Of a stretch of 25,304 bases of DNA, positions 14,403 through 23,649 are shown one piece after another. Positions within the stretch are counted from its first letter, which is position 1. Every line of letters begins with the position of its first letter. The stretch is from an uncultured Phascolarctobacterium sp. (GTDB lineage: Bacteria; Bacillota; Negativicutes; Acidaminococcales; Acidaminococcaceae), in the NCBI GenBank assembly GCA_949287345.1, contig CASEGD010000024.1:1-25304 (forward strand), given 5' to 3'. Made by a program: the position numbers and the translations under genes. A model generated the notes under the pieces. That model worked only from the letters and a program-made list of their open reading frames with translations, had not been told where the DNA came from and did not search any database.

Positions 14403-15845
14403 ATGTCTGGCATTGATTTTACGGATGACAAAATGCACGAAGAATGCGGCGTGTTCGGTATTTATTCCCACAGCGACGATGTTGCGCTGAACACCTACTG
14501 GGGGCTGTACGCATTGCAGCACCGCGGTCAGGAAAGCTGCGGCATTGCCACTACCGACGGTTCGCATATGGAAGTACGCAAGGGCATGGGCCTTGTGGCC
14601 GATGTTTTTAAAGGCGGCGTAAGCGGGCTGGAAGGGCATATCGCCATCGGGCATGTGCGTTATTCCACTACCGGTTCCAGCATGGCGTACAACATTCAGC
14701 CGCTGCGCGTTTATTTTGACGGCGGCAACCTGGCGCTGGCACATAACGGCAACCTTACCAACGCGGCAGAGCTGCGCAAACGCCTTTCGCTGGAAGGCGC
14801 GGTATTCCAGACTACGGTTGATACCGAAGTTGTGGTAAGCCTTATCGCGCGCAGCCGCAAAAAAACCATTGAAGAACGTGTAGCCGAAGCTGCCAACACC
14901 ATTAAAGGCGCGTTTGGCATTCTGGTTATGACCGATAACAAACTCATCGCCGTGCGCGACCCGTATGGCTTCCGCCCGCTGGCGATTGGCAAGATGGAAG
15001 GCGGCTGGGTAGTTGCTTCCGAATCCTGCGCTTTTGATTTGGTGGGGGCGGAATTTGTACGCGACGTTGAACCGGGCGAAATGCTGGTGTTTGAAAGCGA
15101 CAGCGAAGAACCGAAAAGCAGCCGCTGGGCAGAAAAGATGCCTGCCAAACGTGCGCACTGCGTATTTGAATATGTTTATTTTGCGCGTACCGACAGCGTT
15201 ATCGACAAGCAGTCGGTTTATCAGGCGCGTATCAATATGGGCCGCGAGCTGGCCAAAGAAACCAAAGACATTAAAGCCGATATCGTCATTTCCGTGCCGG
15301 ACAGCGGTACGGCGGCGGCAGTTGGCTACAGCCTTGAATCCGGCGTGCCGTTTATGGAAGGTTTGACCAAAAACCGCTATGTAGGCAGGACGTTTATTCA
15401 GCCTACCCAAAAACAGCGTTTAAACGCCGTAAGGCTTAAACTGAACCCGGTGGAAAGCGTTATTAAGGGCAAATCCGTTGTGGTTGTTGACGACAGCATT
15501 GTGCGCGGCACCACCAGCGGCAAGATAGTTAAACTTTTGAAGGACGCCGGTGCCCGCGAGGTGCATATGTGCATCAGCTCGCCGCCGGTAACCGATCCGT
15601 GCTATTACGGCATTGATACCAGCGTGCGCAAGGAACTGATTGCTTCTACCCATACGGAAGAAGAAATCTGCCAGTACATCGGCGCAGATTCTTTGCATTA
15701 TATTTCGCTGGAAGGTTTAAAACGCGCGCTGGACTGCATGGACCCCGAAGGCATGTGCTATGCCTGCTTTAATGCCGATTACCCGGACAATGCGGAAGAA
15801 ACACTGAGGCAGGGTTCCAAATATATTTTTGAAAACGAAGGTTGA
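14403..15845 (+). CDS. purF: amidophosphoribosyltransferase (PurF), Bacillus-type with [4Fe-4S] ligands
   Basis: PurF catalyses the first committed step, PRPP plus glutamine to phosphoribosylamine. In this 480-residue protein a short propeptide precedes Cys15 ([10 protein letters not shown]), the glutaminase nucleophile exposed by self-cleavage. The glutaminase domain contains [13 protein letters not shown] and RYSTTGSS. The phosphoribosyltransferase domain has the PRPP loop [16 protein letters not shown] near residues 358-372. Cys253, Cys400, Cys452 and Cys455 (in CYACF) match the four [4Fe-4S] ligands of B. subtilis PurF, so an oxygen-labile cluster is expected, suiting an anaerobe. The start is ATG 14403, with AAGGAG seven bases upstream. 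Confidence 0.96.
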   Translation: MSGIDFTDDKMHEECGVFGIYSHSDDVALNTYWGLYALQHRGQESCGIATTDGSHMEVRKGMGLVADVFKGGVSGLEGHIAIGHVRYSTTGSSMAYNIQPLRVYFDGGNLALAHNGNLTNAAELRKRLSLEGAVFQTTVDTEVVVSLIARSRKKTIEERVAEAANTIKGAFGILVMTDNKLIAVRDPYGFRPLAIGKMEGGWVVASESCAFDLVGAEFVRDVEPGEMLVFESDSEEPKSSRWAEKMPAKRAHCVFEYVYFARTDSVIDKQSVYQARINMGRELAKETKDIKADIVISVPDSGTAAAVGYSLESGVPFMEGLTKNRYVGRTFIQPTQKQRLNAVRLKLNPVESVIKGKSVVVVDDSIVRGTTSGKIVKLLKDAGAREVHMCISSPPVTDPCYYGIDTSVRKELIASTHTEEEICQYIGADSLHYISLEGLKRALDCMDPEGMCYACFNADYPDNAEETLRQGSKYIFENEG

Positions 15846-15860
15846 TACAGGAGGACGATG

Positions 15861-16922
15861 ATGAGCGAAGAAAAGAAACAACTTACTTATGCCGATGCCG
15901 GTGTAAACATTGATGCCGGCAATGAAGCTGTTGAACTGATGAAAGCAAGTGTGCAGGCTACTTACCGTCCCGAAGTTATCGGTGACATCGGCGGCTTTGG
16001 CGGTTTGTTTGCATTAAACAGCGGTAAATACAAAGAGCCGGTACTGGTAAGCGGCACCGACGGCGTAGGCACTAAGCTGAAACTGGCTTTTATGGCCGAT
16101 AAGCATGATACCATCGGCCAGGACGCTGTTGCCATGTGCGTAAACGATATTCTGGTGCAGGGCGCTGAACCGCTGTTCTTCCTTGACTATATCGCCATCG
16201 AAACCCTTGAGGCGGAAAAGGTTGCGCAGATTGTTAAGGGCGTTGCCGGTGCCTGCAAGGAATCCGGCTGCGCGTTAATCGGCGGCGAAACCGCAGAGAT
16301 GAGCGATTTGTACGGCAAGGACGAATACGATATCGCAGGCTTCTGCGTTGGCGTTGTTGAAAAAAGCAAAATGATTACCGGCGACAAGGTAAAACCGGGC
16401 GACGTGCTTTTGGGGCTGCCTTCCGCAGGCGTACATTCAAACGGCTTTACGCTGGTGCGCAAAATCTGCTTTGACGTAATGGGATTTACCATGGATACCC
16501 CGGTGCCGGAATTTGGCACTACTTTGGGCGAAGAACTTTTGAAACCGACCCGCCTTTATCCGCGCGTTTGCCTGCCTTTGATTGAAAAATTCAATCTGCA
16601 CGGCATGGTGCATATCACCGGCGGCGGTTTTTACGATAACATTCCGCGTATTCTGCCCGCTGACTGCGACGCCGACGTTAACGCCGGTGCGTGGGAAGTG
16701 CCTGTGGTATTTAAAAAATTGCAGGAATGGGGCAATGTTGACTGGCACGAAATGTACCGCACCTTTAACATGGGCGTAGGCATGGTGCTGGTTGTTGCGC
16801 CGGAAGAAGCCGACGCTGTACGCGAACACCTTAAAAATGCCGGCGAAACCTTCTACGAACTGGGCAAGATTGTGGAAGGCAGCGGCAAGGCTGTTCTGAA
16901 AGGCGGCGTTTTCGGTGAATAA
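15861..16922 (+). CDS. purM: phosphoribosylformylglycinamidine cyclo-ligase (PurM, AIR synthetase)
   Basis: PurM makes AIR from FGAM with ATP. The 353-residue sequence has the typical YADAGVNIDAGNEAVE start, GGFGGLF, VSGTDGVGTKLKLAF, MCVNDILVQGAEPLFFLDY, LIGGETAEM and GLPSAGVHSNGFTLVR, with HITGGGFYDNIPRILP in the second half. ATG 15858 and ATG 15861 are adjacent; the second is six bases from AGGAGG and is preferred. It starts 15 bases after purF and overlaps purN by eight bases (GGTGAATAA), indicating coupling. Confidence 0.96.
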   Translation: MSEEKKQLTYADAGVNIDAGNEAVELMKASVQATYRPEVIGDIGGFGGLFALNSGKYKEPVLVSGTDGVGTKLKLAFMADKHDTIGQDAVAMCVNDILVQGAEPLFFLDYIAIETLEAEKVAQIVKGVAGACKESGCALIGGETAEMSDLYGKDEYDIAGFCVGVVEKSKMITGDKVKPGDVLLGLPSAGVHSNGFTLVRKICFDVMGFTMDTPVPEFGTTLGEELLKPTRLYPRVCLPLIEKFNLHGMVHITGGGFYDNIPRILPADCDADVNAGAWEVPVVFKKLQEWGNVDWHEMYRTFNMGVGMVLVVAPEEADAVREHLKNAGETFYELGKIVEGSGKAVLKGGVFGE

Positions 16923-17535
16923 GCGCAAAATCGGCGTGCTGGTAAGCGGCAGGGGCAGCAATTTGCAAGCCCTGATGGACGAAATTGCCGCCGGTACGCT
17001 TAACGTGGAAATTACCGTTGTCATCAGCGATAAAAAGGATGCCTTTGCTTTGGAACGCGCCGCAAAAGCAGATATTAAAACCGTCGCTGTGGAGCGCAAG
17101 GAATGTGTATCCAAAGAAGCATTTGAAAATAAAATTACTGCCGCGCTGGAAGACGCCGGTGCGGAACTTGTTGTGCTGGCAGGTTTTATGCGTATTTTAA
17201 GCCCGGTGTTTGTAGGGCACTGGCACCATAAAATCGTCAACATCCATCCGGCTCTTTTGCCGAGCTTCCCCGGCCTTGACGGACAGGGGCAGGCTCTTAA
17301 CTACGGCGTAAAAATTGCCGGCTGCACGGTGCATTTTGTGGACGAGGGCACGGACAGCGGCCCGATTATCCTGCAAAAAGCAGTGCCGGTGCTGGACGAC
17401 GACACGCACGATACGCTGGCAGACAGAATTTTGGAACAGGAGCATAAAGCGCTGCCTGAAGCTGTACGTTTGTGGAGCGAAGGCAGGCTGCAAATAGAAG
17501 GAAGGCACGTTAAAGTGCTTCCGGCTGAGAGGTGA
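16915..17535 (+). CDS. purN: phosphoribosylglycinamide formyltransferase, folate-dependent (PurN)
   Basis: PurN formylates GAR with 10-formyl-THF. The 206-residue protein shows LVSGRGSNLQAL (9-20), the folate-binding FMRILSP, Asn109 and His111 in VNIHPALLPSFPG, and Asp147 in VDEGTDSGPIILQ, which form the N-H-D catalytic set. The GTG start lies inside the last codons of purM, with only a weak ribosome-binding site, so it probably depends on translational coupling. The purH-like gene follows directly. Confidence 0.95.
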   Translation: MNKRKIGVLVSGRGSNLQALMDEIAAGTLNVEITVVISDKKDAFALERAAKADIKTVAVERKECVSKEAFENKITAALEDAGAELVVLAGFMRILSPVFVGHWHHKIVNIHPALLPSFPGLDGQGQALNYGVKIAGCTVHFVDEGTDSGPIILQKAVPVLDDDTHDTLADRILEQEHKALPEAVRLWSEGRLQIEGRHVKVLPAER

Positions 17536-17541
17536 ATGAAC

Positions 17542-18141
17542 ATGAGAATAAAAAGAGCGCTTTTAAGCGTATCGGACAAAACAGGCATTGTTAAACTGGC
17601 ACAGTTTTTGCATGACATCGGCGTGGAAATTATTTCCACCGGCGGCACGATGAAGGCTTTGCAGGAAGCAGGCATCCCCGTAACCTATGTCAGCGATGTA
17701 ACCGGTTTCCCGGAAATTATGGACGGCAGGGTTAAAACCCTGAACCCGAAAATCCATGGCGGCATTTTAGCCGTACGCAGCAACCCGGAACATGTTAAAG
17801 CCATGGAAGAACACGGCATTAAACCGATTGATTTAGTTGTTGTTAACCTCTATCCGTTCCGCGAAACGATTGCTAAACCCGGCGTAACCGAAGCCGAAGC
17901 AATCGAAAACATTGATATTGGCGGTCCGGCAATGGTAAGGGCGGCAGCCAAAAACTTCCGCGATGTTATCATTATTACCAACCCGGCACGTTATACCAGC
18001 CTGATTGCTATGCTGCAGCAGCACGGCGACGCTGATATCGTAACCCGCAAAACGCTGGCTAAAGAAGCCTTTGCGCATACTTCCGAATATGACGCTGCAA
18101 TTACTGCTTACCTGACCAAGCAGCTTGCCGAAGGCAAATAA
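17542..18141 (+). CDS. stand-alone IMP cyclohydrolase (N-terminal half of PurH only)
   Basis: This 199-residue protein corresponds to the MGS-like IMP cyclohydrolase domain of PurH, which closes FAICAR to IMP. It has [13 protein letters not shown] at the start, [12 protein letters not shown], the [21 protein letters not shown] signature, [12 protein letters not shown] and [17 protein letters not shown]. Usual PurH is about 510-530 residues and continues into the AICAR transformylase domain. Here the gene ends cleanly at AEGK, and the purD ribosome-binding site and start follow within 12 bases, so this is not a frameshift. The transformylase must be encoded elsewhere or replaced. The start is ATG 17542, six bases from AGGTGA; ATG 17536 is too close to it. 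Confidence 0.93.
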   Translation: MRIKRALLSVSDKTGIVKLAQFLHDIGVEIISTGGTMKALQEAGIPVTYVSDVTGFPEIMDGRVKTLNPKIHGGILAVRSNPEHVKAMEEHGIKPIDLVVVNLYPFRETIAKPGVTEAEAIENIDIGGPAMVRAAAKNFRDVIIITNPARYTSLIAMLQQHGDADIVTRKTLAKEAFAHTSEYDAAITAYLTKQLAEGK

Positions 18142-18152
18142 GGAGAAGCATT

Positions 18153-19433
18153 ATGCAGATATTACTGATTGGCGGCGGCGGACGCGAACACGCACTGGCG
18201 TGGAAGCTGGCACAGAGCACGCAGGTTGAAAAAATCTGGGCTGCGCCCGGCAACCCCGGCATTGCCGCTGTTGAAAAATGCGAATGTGTTGAACTTAATT
18301 TAAACGACCTTGACGCTGTGGCAGATTTTGCCGAAGAACACGGCATTGATTTGACCGTTGTCGGCCCGGAAGCAACTCTGGTTGCAGGCATTGCCGATGT
18401 TTTCGCATCCCGTGGGCTGGCTGTGTTCGGCCCTTCCAAAGCGGCTGCGCAGCTTGAAGGCAGCAAGGCCTTTGCCAAAAACATCATGGCTAAATACGAT
18501 ATCCCGACCGCGTTCTTTAAAGTTTGCGAGGATATTGAAACCGCCAAAGCCTACGTTAAGGAAAAAGGCGCGCCGATTGTTATTAAGGCGGACGGCCTTG
18601 CGGCAGGCAAAGGCGTTGTGGTTGCCATGACGGAAGCCGAAGCGCTGGAAGCCATTGACGAAATGATGGGCGAGCAGCATAAATTCGGCGGCGCGGGCGC
18701 ACGCGTTGTCATCGAAGAATTTATGCAGGGCGAGGAAGCTTCGCTTTTGGCCTTTACCGATGGCGGGCACATTGTGCCGATGATTGCTTCGCAGGATCAC
18801 AAACGCGCCTTTGACGGCGATAAAGGTCCTAACACCGGCGGCATGGGCACTTATGCACCGGCTCCGGTTTTAACCGATATTTTACGCCTGCGTGCTGTTG
18901 AAAAGATTTTGAAACCTGTTGTAGCTGCCATGAAAGCAGAAGGTATGCCGTATAAAGGCTGCCTGTATGCCGGTTTGATGGTTTGCGGCGACGAAGTGAA
19001 GGTTGTTGAATTTAACTGCCGCTTCGGCGACCCGGAAACGCAGGTTGTGCTGCCGCTTCTGGACGGCGACCTGGCAGAAATTATGCTGGCCTGCGCAACC
19101 GGCGGACTGGATAAGGTAGACATCGGCTGGAAGGATAAAGCAACCGTCTGCATTGTGCTGGCTTCCGGCGGCTATCCTGAAAGCTACAAAAACGGCTATC
19201 CCATCAGCGGGCTGGATAAAGCAGGTGCATTGCCGGACACCGTTGTGTTCCACGCCGGAACGAAAATCAGCGACGGCAGCGTGGTGACGGCAGGCGGACG
19301 CGTGCTTGGCGTAACTGCAAGCGGCAAAGATATCGCCGAAGCGCAGGAACGCGCTTATAAAGCCGTAAGCCTCATCAGCTTTACGGATATGCAGTACCGC
19401 AAGGATATCGCGTGGCGCGCACTTAAAAAATAA
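18153..19433 (+). CDS. purD: phosphoribosylamine-glycine ligase (PurD, GAR synthetase)
   Basis: PurD joins phosphoribosylamine and glycine using ATP. The 426-residue ATP-grasp protein has LLIGGGGREHALAWKL at the N-terminus, VVGPEATLVAGIADVF, the ATP-binding VIKADGLAAGKGVVVA, GPNTGGMGTYAPAP and the metal-binding EFNCRFGDPETQVVLPLL. Full length. The ATG is preceded by AAGGAG, 11 bases after the cyclohydrolase stop. It is the last gene of the pur run, closed by the hairpin at 19437. Confidence 0.96.
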   Translation: MQILLIGGGGREHALAWKLAQSTQVEKIWAAPGNPGIAAVEKCECVELNLNDLDAVADFAEEHGIDLTVVGPEATLVAGIADVFASRGLAVFGPSKAAAQLEGSKAFAKNIMAKYDIPTAFFKVCEDIETAKAYVKEKGAPIVIKADGLAAGKGVVVAMTEAEALEAIDEMMGEQHKFGGAGARVVIEEFMQGEEASLLAFTDGGHIVPMIASQDHKRAFDGDKGPNTGGMGTYAPAPVLTDILRLRAVEKILKPVVAAMKAEGMPYKGCLYAGLMVCGDEVKVVEFNCRFGDPETQVVLPLLDGDLAEIMLACATGGLDKVDIGWKDKATVCIVLASGGYPESYKNGYPISGLDKAGALPDTVVFHAGTKISDGSVVTAGGRVLGVTASGKDIAEAQERAYKAVSLISFTDMQYRKDIAWRALKK

Positions 19434-19436
19434 AAT

Positions 19437-19466
19437 AAATGTCCCTGCATCAGCGGGGACATTTTG
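19437..19466 (+). terminator. terminator hairpin after purD
   Basis: AAATGTCCC (19437-19445) pairs with GGGACATTT (19456-19464) around a ten-base loop. The T run after it is short, so termination may be partial and some transcript may continue into the IMP dehydrogenase gene. Confidence 0.75.
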
Positions 19467-19521
19467 TATACGCAGTTATTAAATAAAAAATATAAAAATT
19501 TTAAGCAAAGGATGGATGAAA

Positions 19522-21033
19522 ATGGCATTTTATTACGATGAACCCGCACATACTTTTAGTGAATATCTTTTAGTCCCCGGTTATTCTTCCAGCGAATGTG
19601 TTCCGGCTAATGTTGATTTGAGAACTCCGCTGGTTAAATTCAGAAAAGGCGAAGAACCGGCTATCACCATGAACATTCCTCTGGTTTCCGCTATCATGCA
19701 GTCCGTATCCGACGATAAAATGGCGGTTGCCCTTTCCAAAGAAGGCGGCATTTCCTTCATTTACGGCTCTCAGTCCATTGAAGACGAAGCAGCCATGGTT
19801 GAAAGAGTTAAAACCCATCGTGCAGGTTTTGTAAGCAGCGATTCCAACATCCGCCCGGACAGCACCCTGGCAGATATCCTTGCTTTGAAAGAAAAAACCG
19901 GCCACAGCACTGTTGCTGTTACTAGCGACGGCACCGTTAACGGCAAACTGGAAGGTATTGTTACCAGCCGTGACTACCGCGTAAGCCGCATGGATCTGAA
20001 CACCAAAGTTAAAGAATTCATGACCCCGATCAGCGAAATGATTACCGCTCCGGCAGAAACCACTTTGCAGGAAGCTAACGATATCATTTGGGAACACAAA
20101 CTGAACACCCTGCCGATTATCGACGCTGAAGGCCGCCTGCTGTACATGGTATTCCGCAAAGACTATGCTACCCATAAAGAATATCCGTTGGAACTGCTGG
20201 ACAGCAAAAAACGCCACATTGTAGGCGCGGGCATTAACACCCGCGACTATGCTGAACGCGTACCGGCACTGGTTAACGCAGGCGTTGACGTACTGTGCAT
20301 TGACTCCTCCGAAGGCTACAGCGAATGGCAGAAAATTACGCTGGCATGGATTCGCGAACATTACGGCGACAGCGTAAAAGTAGGCGCAGGCAATGTTGTT
20401 GACGCAGCAGGCTTCCGCTTCTTAGCTGAATGCGGCGCTGACTTCGTTAAAGTAGGTATCGGTGGCGGCTCCATCTGCATTACCCGCGAACAGAAAGGTA
20501 TCGGCCGCGGCCAGGCAACCGCAGTAATTGAAGTTGCCAAAGCACGTGACGAATATTATAAAGAAACCGGCATTTATGTGCCTATCTGCTCCGACGGTGG
20601 TATCGTTTACGATTACCACATGACCCTTGCTCTTGCCATGGGCGCAGACTTCCTGATGCTGGGCCGTTACTTTGCACGTTTTGATGAAAGCCCGACCAAC
20701 AAAGTCAACATCAACGGCAACTACATGAAAGAGTACTGGGGCGAAGGCAGTAACCGTGCCCGCAACTGGCAGCGTTATGACCTCGGCGGCGCTCAGAAAC
20801 TGTCCTTTGAAGAAGGCGTTGACTCCTACGTTCCGTACGCAGGCAGCCTGAAGGATAACGTAAACCTGACCCTGAACAAAGTACGTTCCACCATGTGCAA
20901 CTGCGGCGCGCTGAATATTCCCGAATTGCAGGCCAAAGCAAAAATTACCCTGGTATCTGCAACTTCTATCGTTGAAGGCGGCGCACATGACGTTGTACTT
21001 AAAGACAACACCATGAATAATTACGTAAAATAA
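19522..21033 (+). CDS. guaB: IMP dehydrogenase
   Basis: IMP dehydrogenase oxidises IMP to XMP with NAD, the committed step to GMP, which fits its place right after the pur genes. The 503-residue protein has a TIM barrel interrupted by a CBS pair (about residues 105-220, EFMTPI and [15 protein letters not shown]). The catalytic loop [18 protein letters not shown] contains Cys319, with [11 protein letters not shown] and [21 protein letters not shown] around the barrel. It differs from E. coli GuaB and belongs to the longer group starting [11 protein letters not shown] and containing [15 protein letters not shown]. Codon choice is strongly biased (AAA, CTG, CCG), suggesting high expression. ATG 19522 is nine bases from AAGGA; ATG 19516 is too close. 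No clear promoter lies between purD and this gene. Confidence 0.94.
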   Translation: MAFYYDEPAHTFSEYLLVPGYSSSECVPANVDLRTPLVKFRKGEEPAITMNIPLVSAIMQSVSDDKMAVALSKEGGISFIYGSQSIEDEAAMVERVKTHRAGFVSSDSNIRPDSTLADILALKEKTGHSTVAVTSDGTVNGKLEGIVTSRDYRVSRMDLNTKVKEFMTPISEMITAPAETTLQEANDIIWEHKLNTLPIIDAEGRLLYMVFRKDYATHKEYPLELLDSKKRHIVGAGINTRDYAERVPALVNAGVDVLCIDSSEGYSEWQKITLAWIREHYGDSVKVGAGNVVDAAGFRFLAECGADFVKVGIGGGSICITREQKGIGRGQATAVIEVAKARDEYYKETGIYVPICSDGGIVYDYHMTLALAMGADFLMLGRYFARFDESPTNKVNINGNYMKEYWGEGSNRARNWQRYDLGGAQKLSFEEGVDSYVPYAGSLKDNVNLTLNKVRSTMCNCGALNIPELQAKAKITLVSATSIVEGGAHDVVLKDNTMNNYVK

Positions 21034-21039
21034 CGGATA

Positions 21040-21076
21040 AAATATGTAAATCTGCTTTTATGCAATTGACATATTT
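21040..21076 (+). repeat. inverted repeat overlapping the -35 of the amino-acid transporter promoter
   Basis: AAATATGT (21040-21047) and ACATATTT (21069-21076) are perfect eight-base inverted copies. The right arm overlaps the -35 hexamer. No T tract follows, so it is more like an operator than a terminator. Confidence 0.5.
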
Positions 21077-21094
21077 GTAATCAAAAGGTAAAAT
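21066..21094 (+). promoter_or_regulatory. near-consensus promoter of the amino-acid ABC transporter operon
   Basis: TTGACA (21066-21071), 17 bases, TAAAAT (21089-21094). Start predicted near 21101, about 35 bases before the ATG. Confidence 0.88.
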
Positions 21095-21136
21095 TAACTT
21101 TGTAGTTTTAATTTTATTAGGAAGGTGCTGTTTGAT

Positions 21137-21976
21137 ATGAATTTAAGAAAATTAGCTTTATGTGCTGTTGCCGGCGTAATGGCAGCCTCCATGATTTTCA
21201 CCGCAGGCTGCGGCGGCGACGAAAAGAGCGATAAAAAAGTATTAAAGGTTGGTATGGAATGTGCTTATGCTCCGTATAACTGGTCCCAGACTTCTTCCGA
21301 AGGCGGCGCTGTTAAAATTGCCGGCACCGAAGAATATGCTTACGGTTATGACGTAATGATGGCTAAAAAACTGGCTGATTCCATGGGCGCTGAGCTCGAA
21401 ATCCAGAAAATTGAATGGGACGGCCTTGCTCCGGCAGTTGTAAGCGGCAAAATTGACGCTGCTATCGCCGGTATGTCCATCACTTCCGAGCGTAAACAGT
21501 CCGTTGACTTTACCAAACCGTATTATTATGCAAATGTTGTAGCACTGGTTAGAAAAGACACCCCGCAGGCTCAGGCAACCAGCGTTGAAGAACTGCGCGG
21601 TGCAACTGCAACCAGCCAGCTGAACACCATCTGGTACGACCAGATTGACCAGGTTCCGGAAGTTAACAAACTGCCTGCTATCGACAACGTACCGGGCATG
21701 ATTGTTGCTCTTACCTCCGGCAAATGCAACCTGATTGTTACCGATATCCCGACTGCAAAAGCAGCGGCATTTGCTAACCCTGAACTGACCGTTCTCCAGT
21801 TCTCCGAAGAAAAAGGTTTCAAAACTTCCAAAGAAGATGTTGAAATCGGTATTGCCATCAAAAAAGGCAACAAAGAACTGAAAGACGCTATGGATGCCGT
21901 ACTTGGCAACATGACTCCTGCCGACTTTGATAAAATGATGGATGAAGCTATCCAGAAACAGCCGTTGGCAAAATAA
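21137..21976 (+). CDS. polar amino-acid ABC transporter, substrate-binding lipoprotein
   Basis: This 279-residue extracytoplasmic solute-binding protein belongs to the SBP_bac_3 family. A lipoprotein signal peptide ends in the lipobox FTAGC (Cys25), so it is anchored by lipid after cleavage. The mature part starts with VLKVGMECAYAPYNW, followed by YGYDVMMAKKLADSMGAELE, GLAPAVVSGKIDAAIAGMSITSERKQSVDFTKPYY and the second-lobe SQLNTIWYDQ, typical of binders of polar amino acids. The exact ligand cannot be read; SBP_bac_3 members bind Gln, Glu, His, Arg or Cys-like ligands. The start is ATG 21137, nine bases from AGGAAGGTG. It is the first gene of the three-gene transporter operon, and its biased codons suggest high expression. 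Confidence 0.93.
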   Translation: MNLRKLALCAVAGVMAASMIFTAGCGGDEKSDKKVLKVGMECAYAPYNWSQTSSEGGAVKIAGTEEYAYGYDVMMAKKLADSMGAELEIQKIEWDGLAPAVVSGKIDAAIAGMSITSERKQSVDFTKPYYYANVVALVRKDTPQAQATSVEELRGATATSQLNTIWYDQIDQVPEVNKLPAIDNVPGMIVALTSGKCNLIVTDIPTAKAAAFANPELTVLQFSEEKGFKTSKEDVEIGIAIKKGNKELKDAMDAVLGNMTPADFDKMMDEAIQKQPLAK

Positions 21977-21996
21977 TAGCTTGAAGGTGGTAAATT

Positions 21997-22791
21997 ATGG
22001 CTACTATGCCCGATTCTTTCTTTTCGTGGGTAGTATTTTTACTTAACGAATATGGCGGCGTACTGATTCAGGGTGCCGGCGTTACATTGCTGCTTGCGCT
22101 GGTCGGCACTTTTATCGGCTGCGTAATCGGCCTTGCCGTTGGTATTGTGCAGACGATACCGGAAGACCCGAATGCAGGCTGCTTTAAAAACTCGCTTATC
22201 CGAGGGGTAAAAGCGGTTTTATCTTCTTACGTTGAAATTTTTCGCGGTACACCAATGATAGTACAGGCAATGGTTGTATATTATGGTGCGATGAGCCTGT
22301 TTGATATTGATATGTCGGCAATGTTTGCCGGTTTTCTTGTTGTTTCCATTAACACCGGCGCTTACATGGCGGAAACCGTGCGCGGCGGTATTGAATCCAT
22401 CGACGCAGGCCAGCGCGAAGCTGCCGTTGCTATCGGTATGGACCATTTCCAGACGATGCGTTTTGTTGTGCTGCCGCAGGCATTGCGCAATATTATGCCG
22501 CAGATTGGCAACAATCTGATTATCAATATTAAAGATACTTCCGTATTGAACGTAATTTCCGTAACCGAGCTGTATTTTGCTTCAAAATCGGCTGCAGGCG
22601 TATATTACAGATATTTTGAAATTTTCTTCATTACCTGCATTATTTACTTCATTATGACTTTTACGGCTTCCCGCATTTTGCGCTGGCTGGAAAGCAAAAT
22701 GGACGGCCCGAAGGATTATCAGCTGGTGGAATATGACCCGATGGCTGACCCGTGCGGGCATTTTCAGGTAACTAACAAGAAAGGACGGTAA
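21997..22791 (+). CDS. polar amino-acid ABC transporter, permease
   Basis: This 264-residue inner-membrane permease is of the HisM/GlnP type with about five hydrophobic segments. The opening [19 protein letters not shown], the [14 protein letters not shown] motif and the EAA loop ([20 protein letters not shown] through [15 protein letters not shown]) are diagnostic; the loop docks on the ATPase. Only one permease gene is present, so the channel is probably a homodimer. It is slightly longer than usual, with a loop around residues 45-70 and a hydrophilic C-terminal tail ending in FQVTNKKGR. It starts 20 bases after the binding-protein gene, with GAAGGTGG upstream. Confidence 0.93.
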   Translation: MATMPDSFFSWVVFLLNEYGGVLIQGAGVTLLLALVGTFIGCVIGLAVGIVQTIPEDPNAGCFKNSLIRGVKAVLSSYVEIFRGTPMIVQAMVVYYGAMSLFDIDMSAMFAGFLVVSINTGAYMAETVRGGIESIDAGQREAAVAIGMDHFQTMRFVVLPQALRNIMPQIGNNLIINIKDTSVLNVISVTELYFASKSAAGVYYRYFEIFFITCIIYFIMTFTASRILRWLESKMDGPKDYQLVEYDPMADPCGHFQVTNKKGR

Positions 22792-22796
22792 CAGAA

Positions 22797-23546
22797 ATGG
22801 CAGAAAAAGAATTACTGTTGTCCGTTCAGGATTTGAAAAAACAATTTGGCGAGCGTGAAATTTTAAAAGGCATCAGCTTTGATGTTAACAAAGGCGATGT
22901 GGTTTGCATTATCGGCCCTTCCGGCAGCGGCAAATCCACGCTTATCCGCTGCGTAAACTTTTTGGAGCAGCCGACGGACGGCATTATTGCTTACCGCGGC
23001 AAAAACGTACTGGAAACCTTTAAAAACCTGCCGTTGTACCGTACCAAAGTCGGCATGGTGTTCCAGCAGTTTAATCTGTTTAACAATATGACGGTGCTGG
23101 AAAACTGCATGGTCGGTCAGGTTAAGGTTTTGGGCAAGGATAAGGAAACCGCCCGCAACACGGCGATGAAATACCTTGAACATGTCGGTATGGCAAGTTA
23201 TATCAACGCCAAACCGCACCAGCTCAGCGGCGGGCAGAAACAGCGAGTTGCCATTGCCCGTGCTCTGGCACTGGAACCGGAAGTGCTGCTGATGGACGAA
23301 CCTACCTCCGCACTTGACCCGGAAATGGTCGGCGAAGTTCTTGCTGTTATGAAGGAACTTGCGGACGAAGGCCTGACAATGGTTATTGTAACGCACGAGA
23401 TGGCGTTTGCGCGTGATGTATCTTCGCGTGTAATTTTCATCGACCAGGGCGTTGTTGCCGAAGAAAGCAGCCCGGAAGAAATTTTTTCTGCGCCTAAAAA
23501 CCAGCGTACAAAAGATTTCTTAAGCCGTTTCAATTTAGGCAAATAA
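22797..23546 (+). CDS. polar amino-acid ABC transporter, ATP-binding protein
   Basis: This 249-residue ATPase is of the GlnQ/HisP type and drives uptake with the preceding two proteins. It has Walker [10 protein letters not shown] (40-48), the Q-loop in FQQFNLF, the signature LSGGQKQRV (143-151), Walker B LLMDEP with Glu168, the D-loop SALDPE and the H-loop VTHEMAFA. It lies five bases after the permease stop, with AAGGACGG upstream. It is the last gene of the operon and is followed by a long terminator hairpin. Confidence 0.95.
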   Translation: MAEKELLLSVQDLKKQFGEREILKGISFDVNKGDVVCIIGPSGSGKSTLIRCVNFLEQPTDGIIAYRGKNVLETFKNLPLYRTKVGMVFQQFNLFNNMTVLENCMVGQVKVLGKDKETARNTAMKYLEHVGMASYINAKPHQLSGGQKQRVAIARALALEPEVLLMDEPTSALDPEMVGEVLAVMKELADEGLTMVIVTHEMAFARDVSSRVIFIDQGVVAEESSPEEIFSAPKNQRTKDFLSRFNLGK

Positions 23547-23568
23547 TTAAAAAACATTAAAGGATTTT

Positions 23569-23625
23569 TCTCCTGCTTGTAGAATTTAACTTAGAATAGT
23601 AAATTTTACAGCAGGAGATTTTTTA
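23569..23625 (+). terminator. long intrinsic terminator of the amino-acid transporter operon
   Basis: TCTCCTGC (23569-23576) pairs with GCAGGAGA (23611-23618). Beyond a one-base bulge, TGTA/TACA and AATTTA/TAAATT continue the stem to almost 19 pairs, and TTTTTT follows. Confidence 0.9.
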
Positions 23626-23649
23626 TAAAAACCCGAAAGGATTTTGCCC

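Noticed and set aside
14328..15410. A 360-codon minus-strand frame opposite purF.
   Set aside because: The purF frame is full length with all catalytic residues. The antisense translation is Phe/His/Ala/Arg-rich with no motif.
17536..18152. Frameshift at the end of purH hiding the transformylase domain.
   Set aside because: No transformylase-like sequence appears in any frame after the stop. The purD ribosome-binding site and start follow at once, so the short form is genuine.
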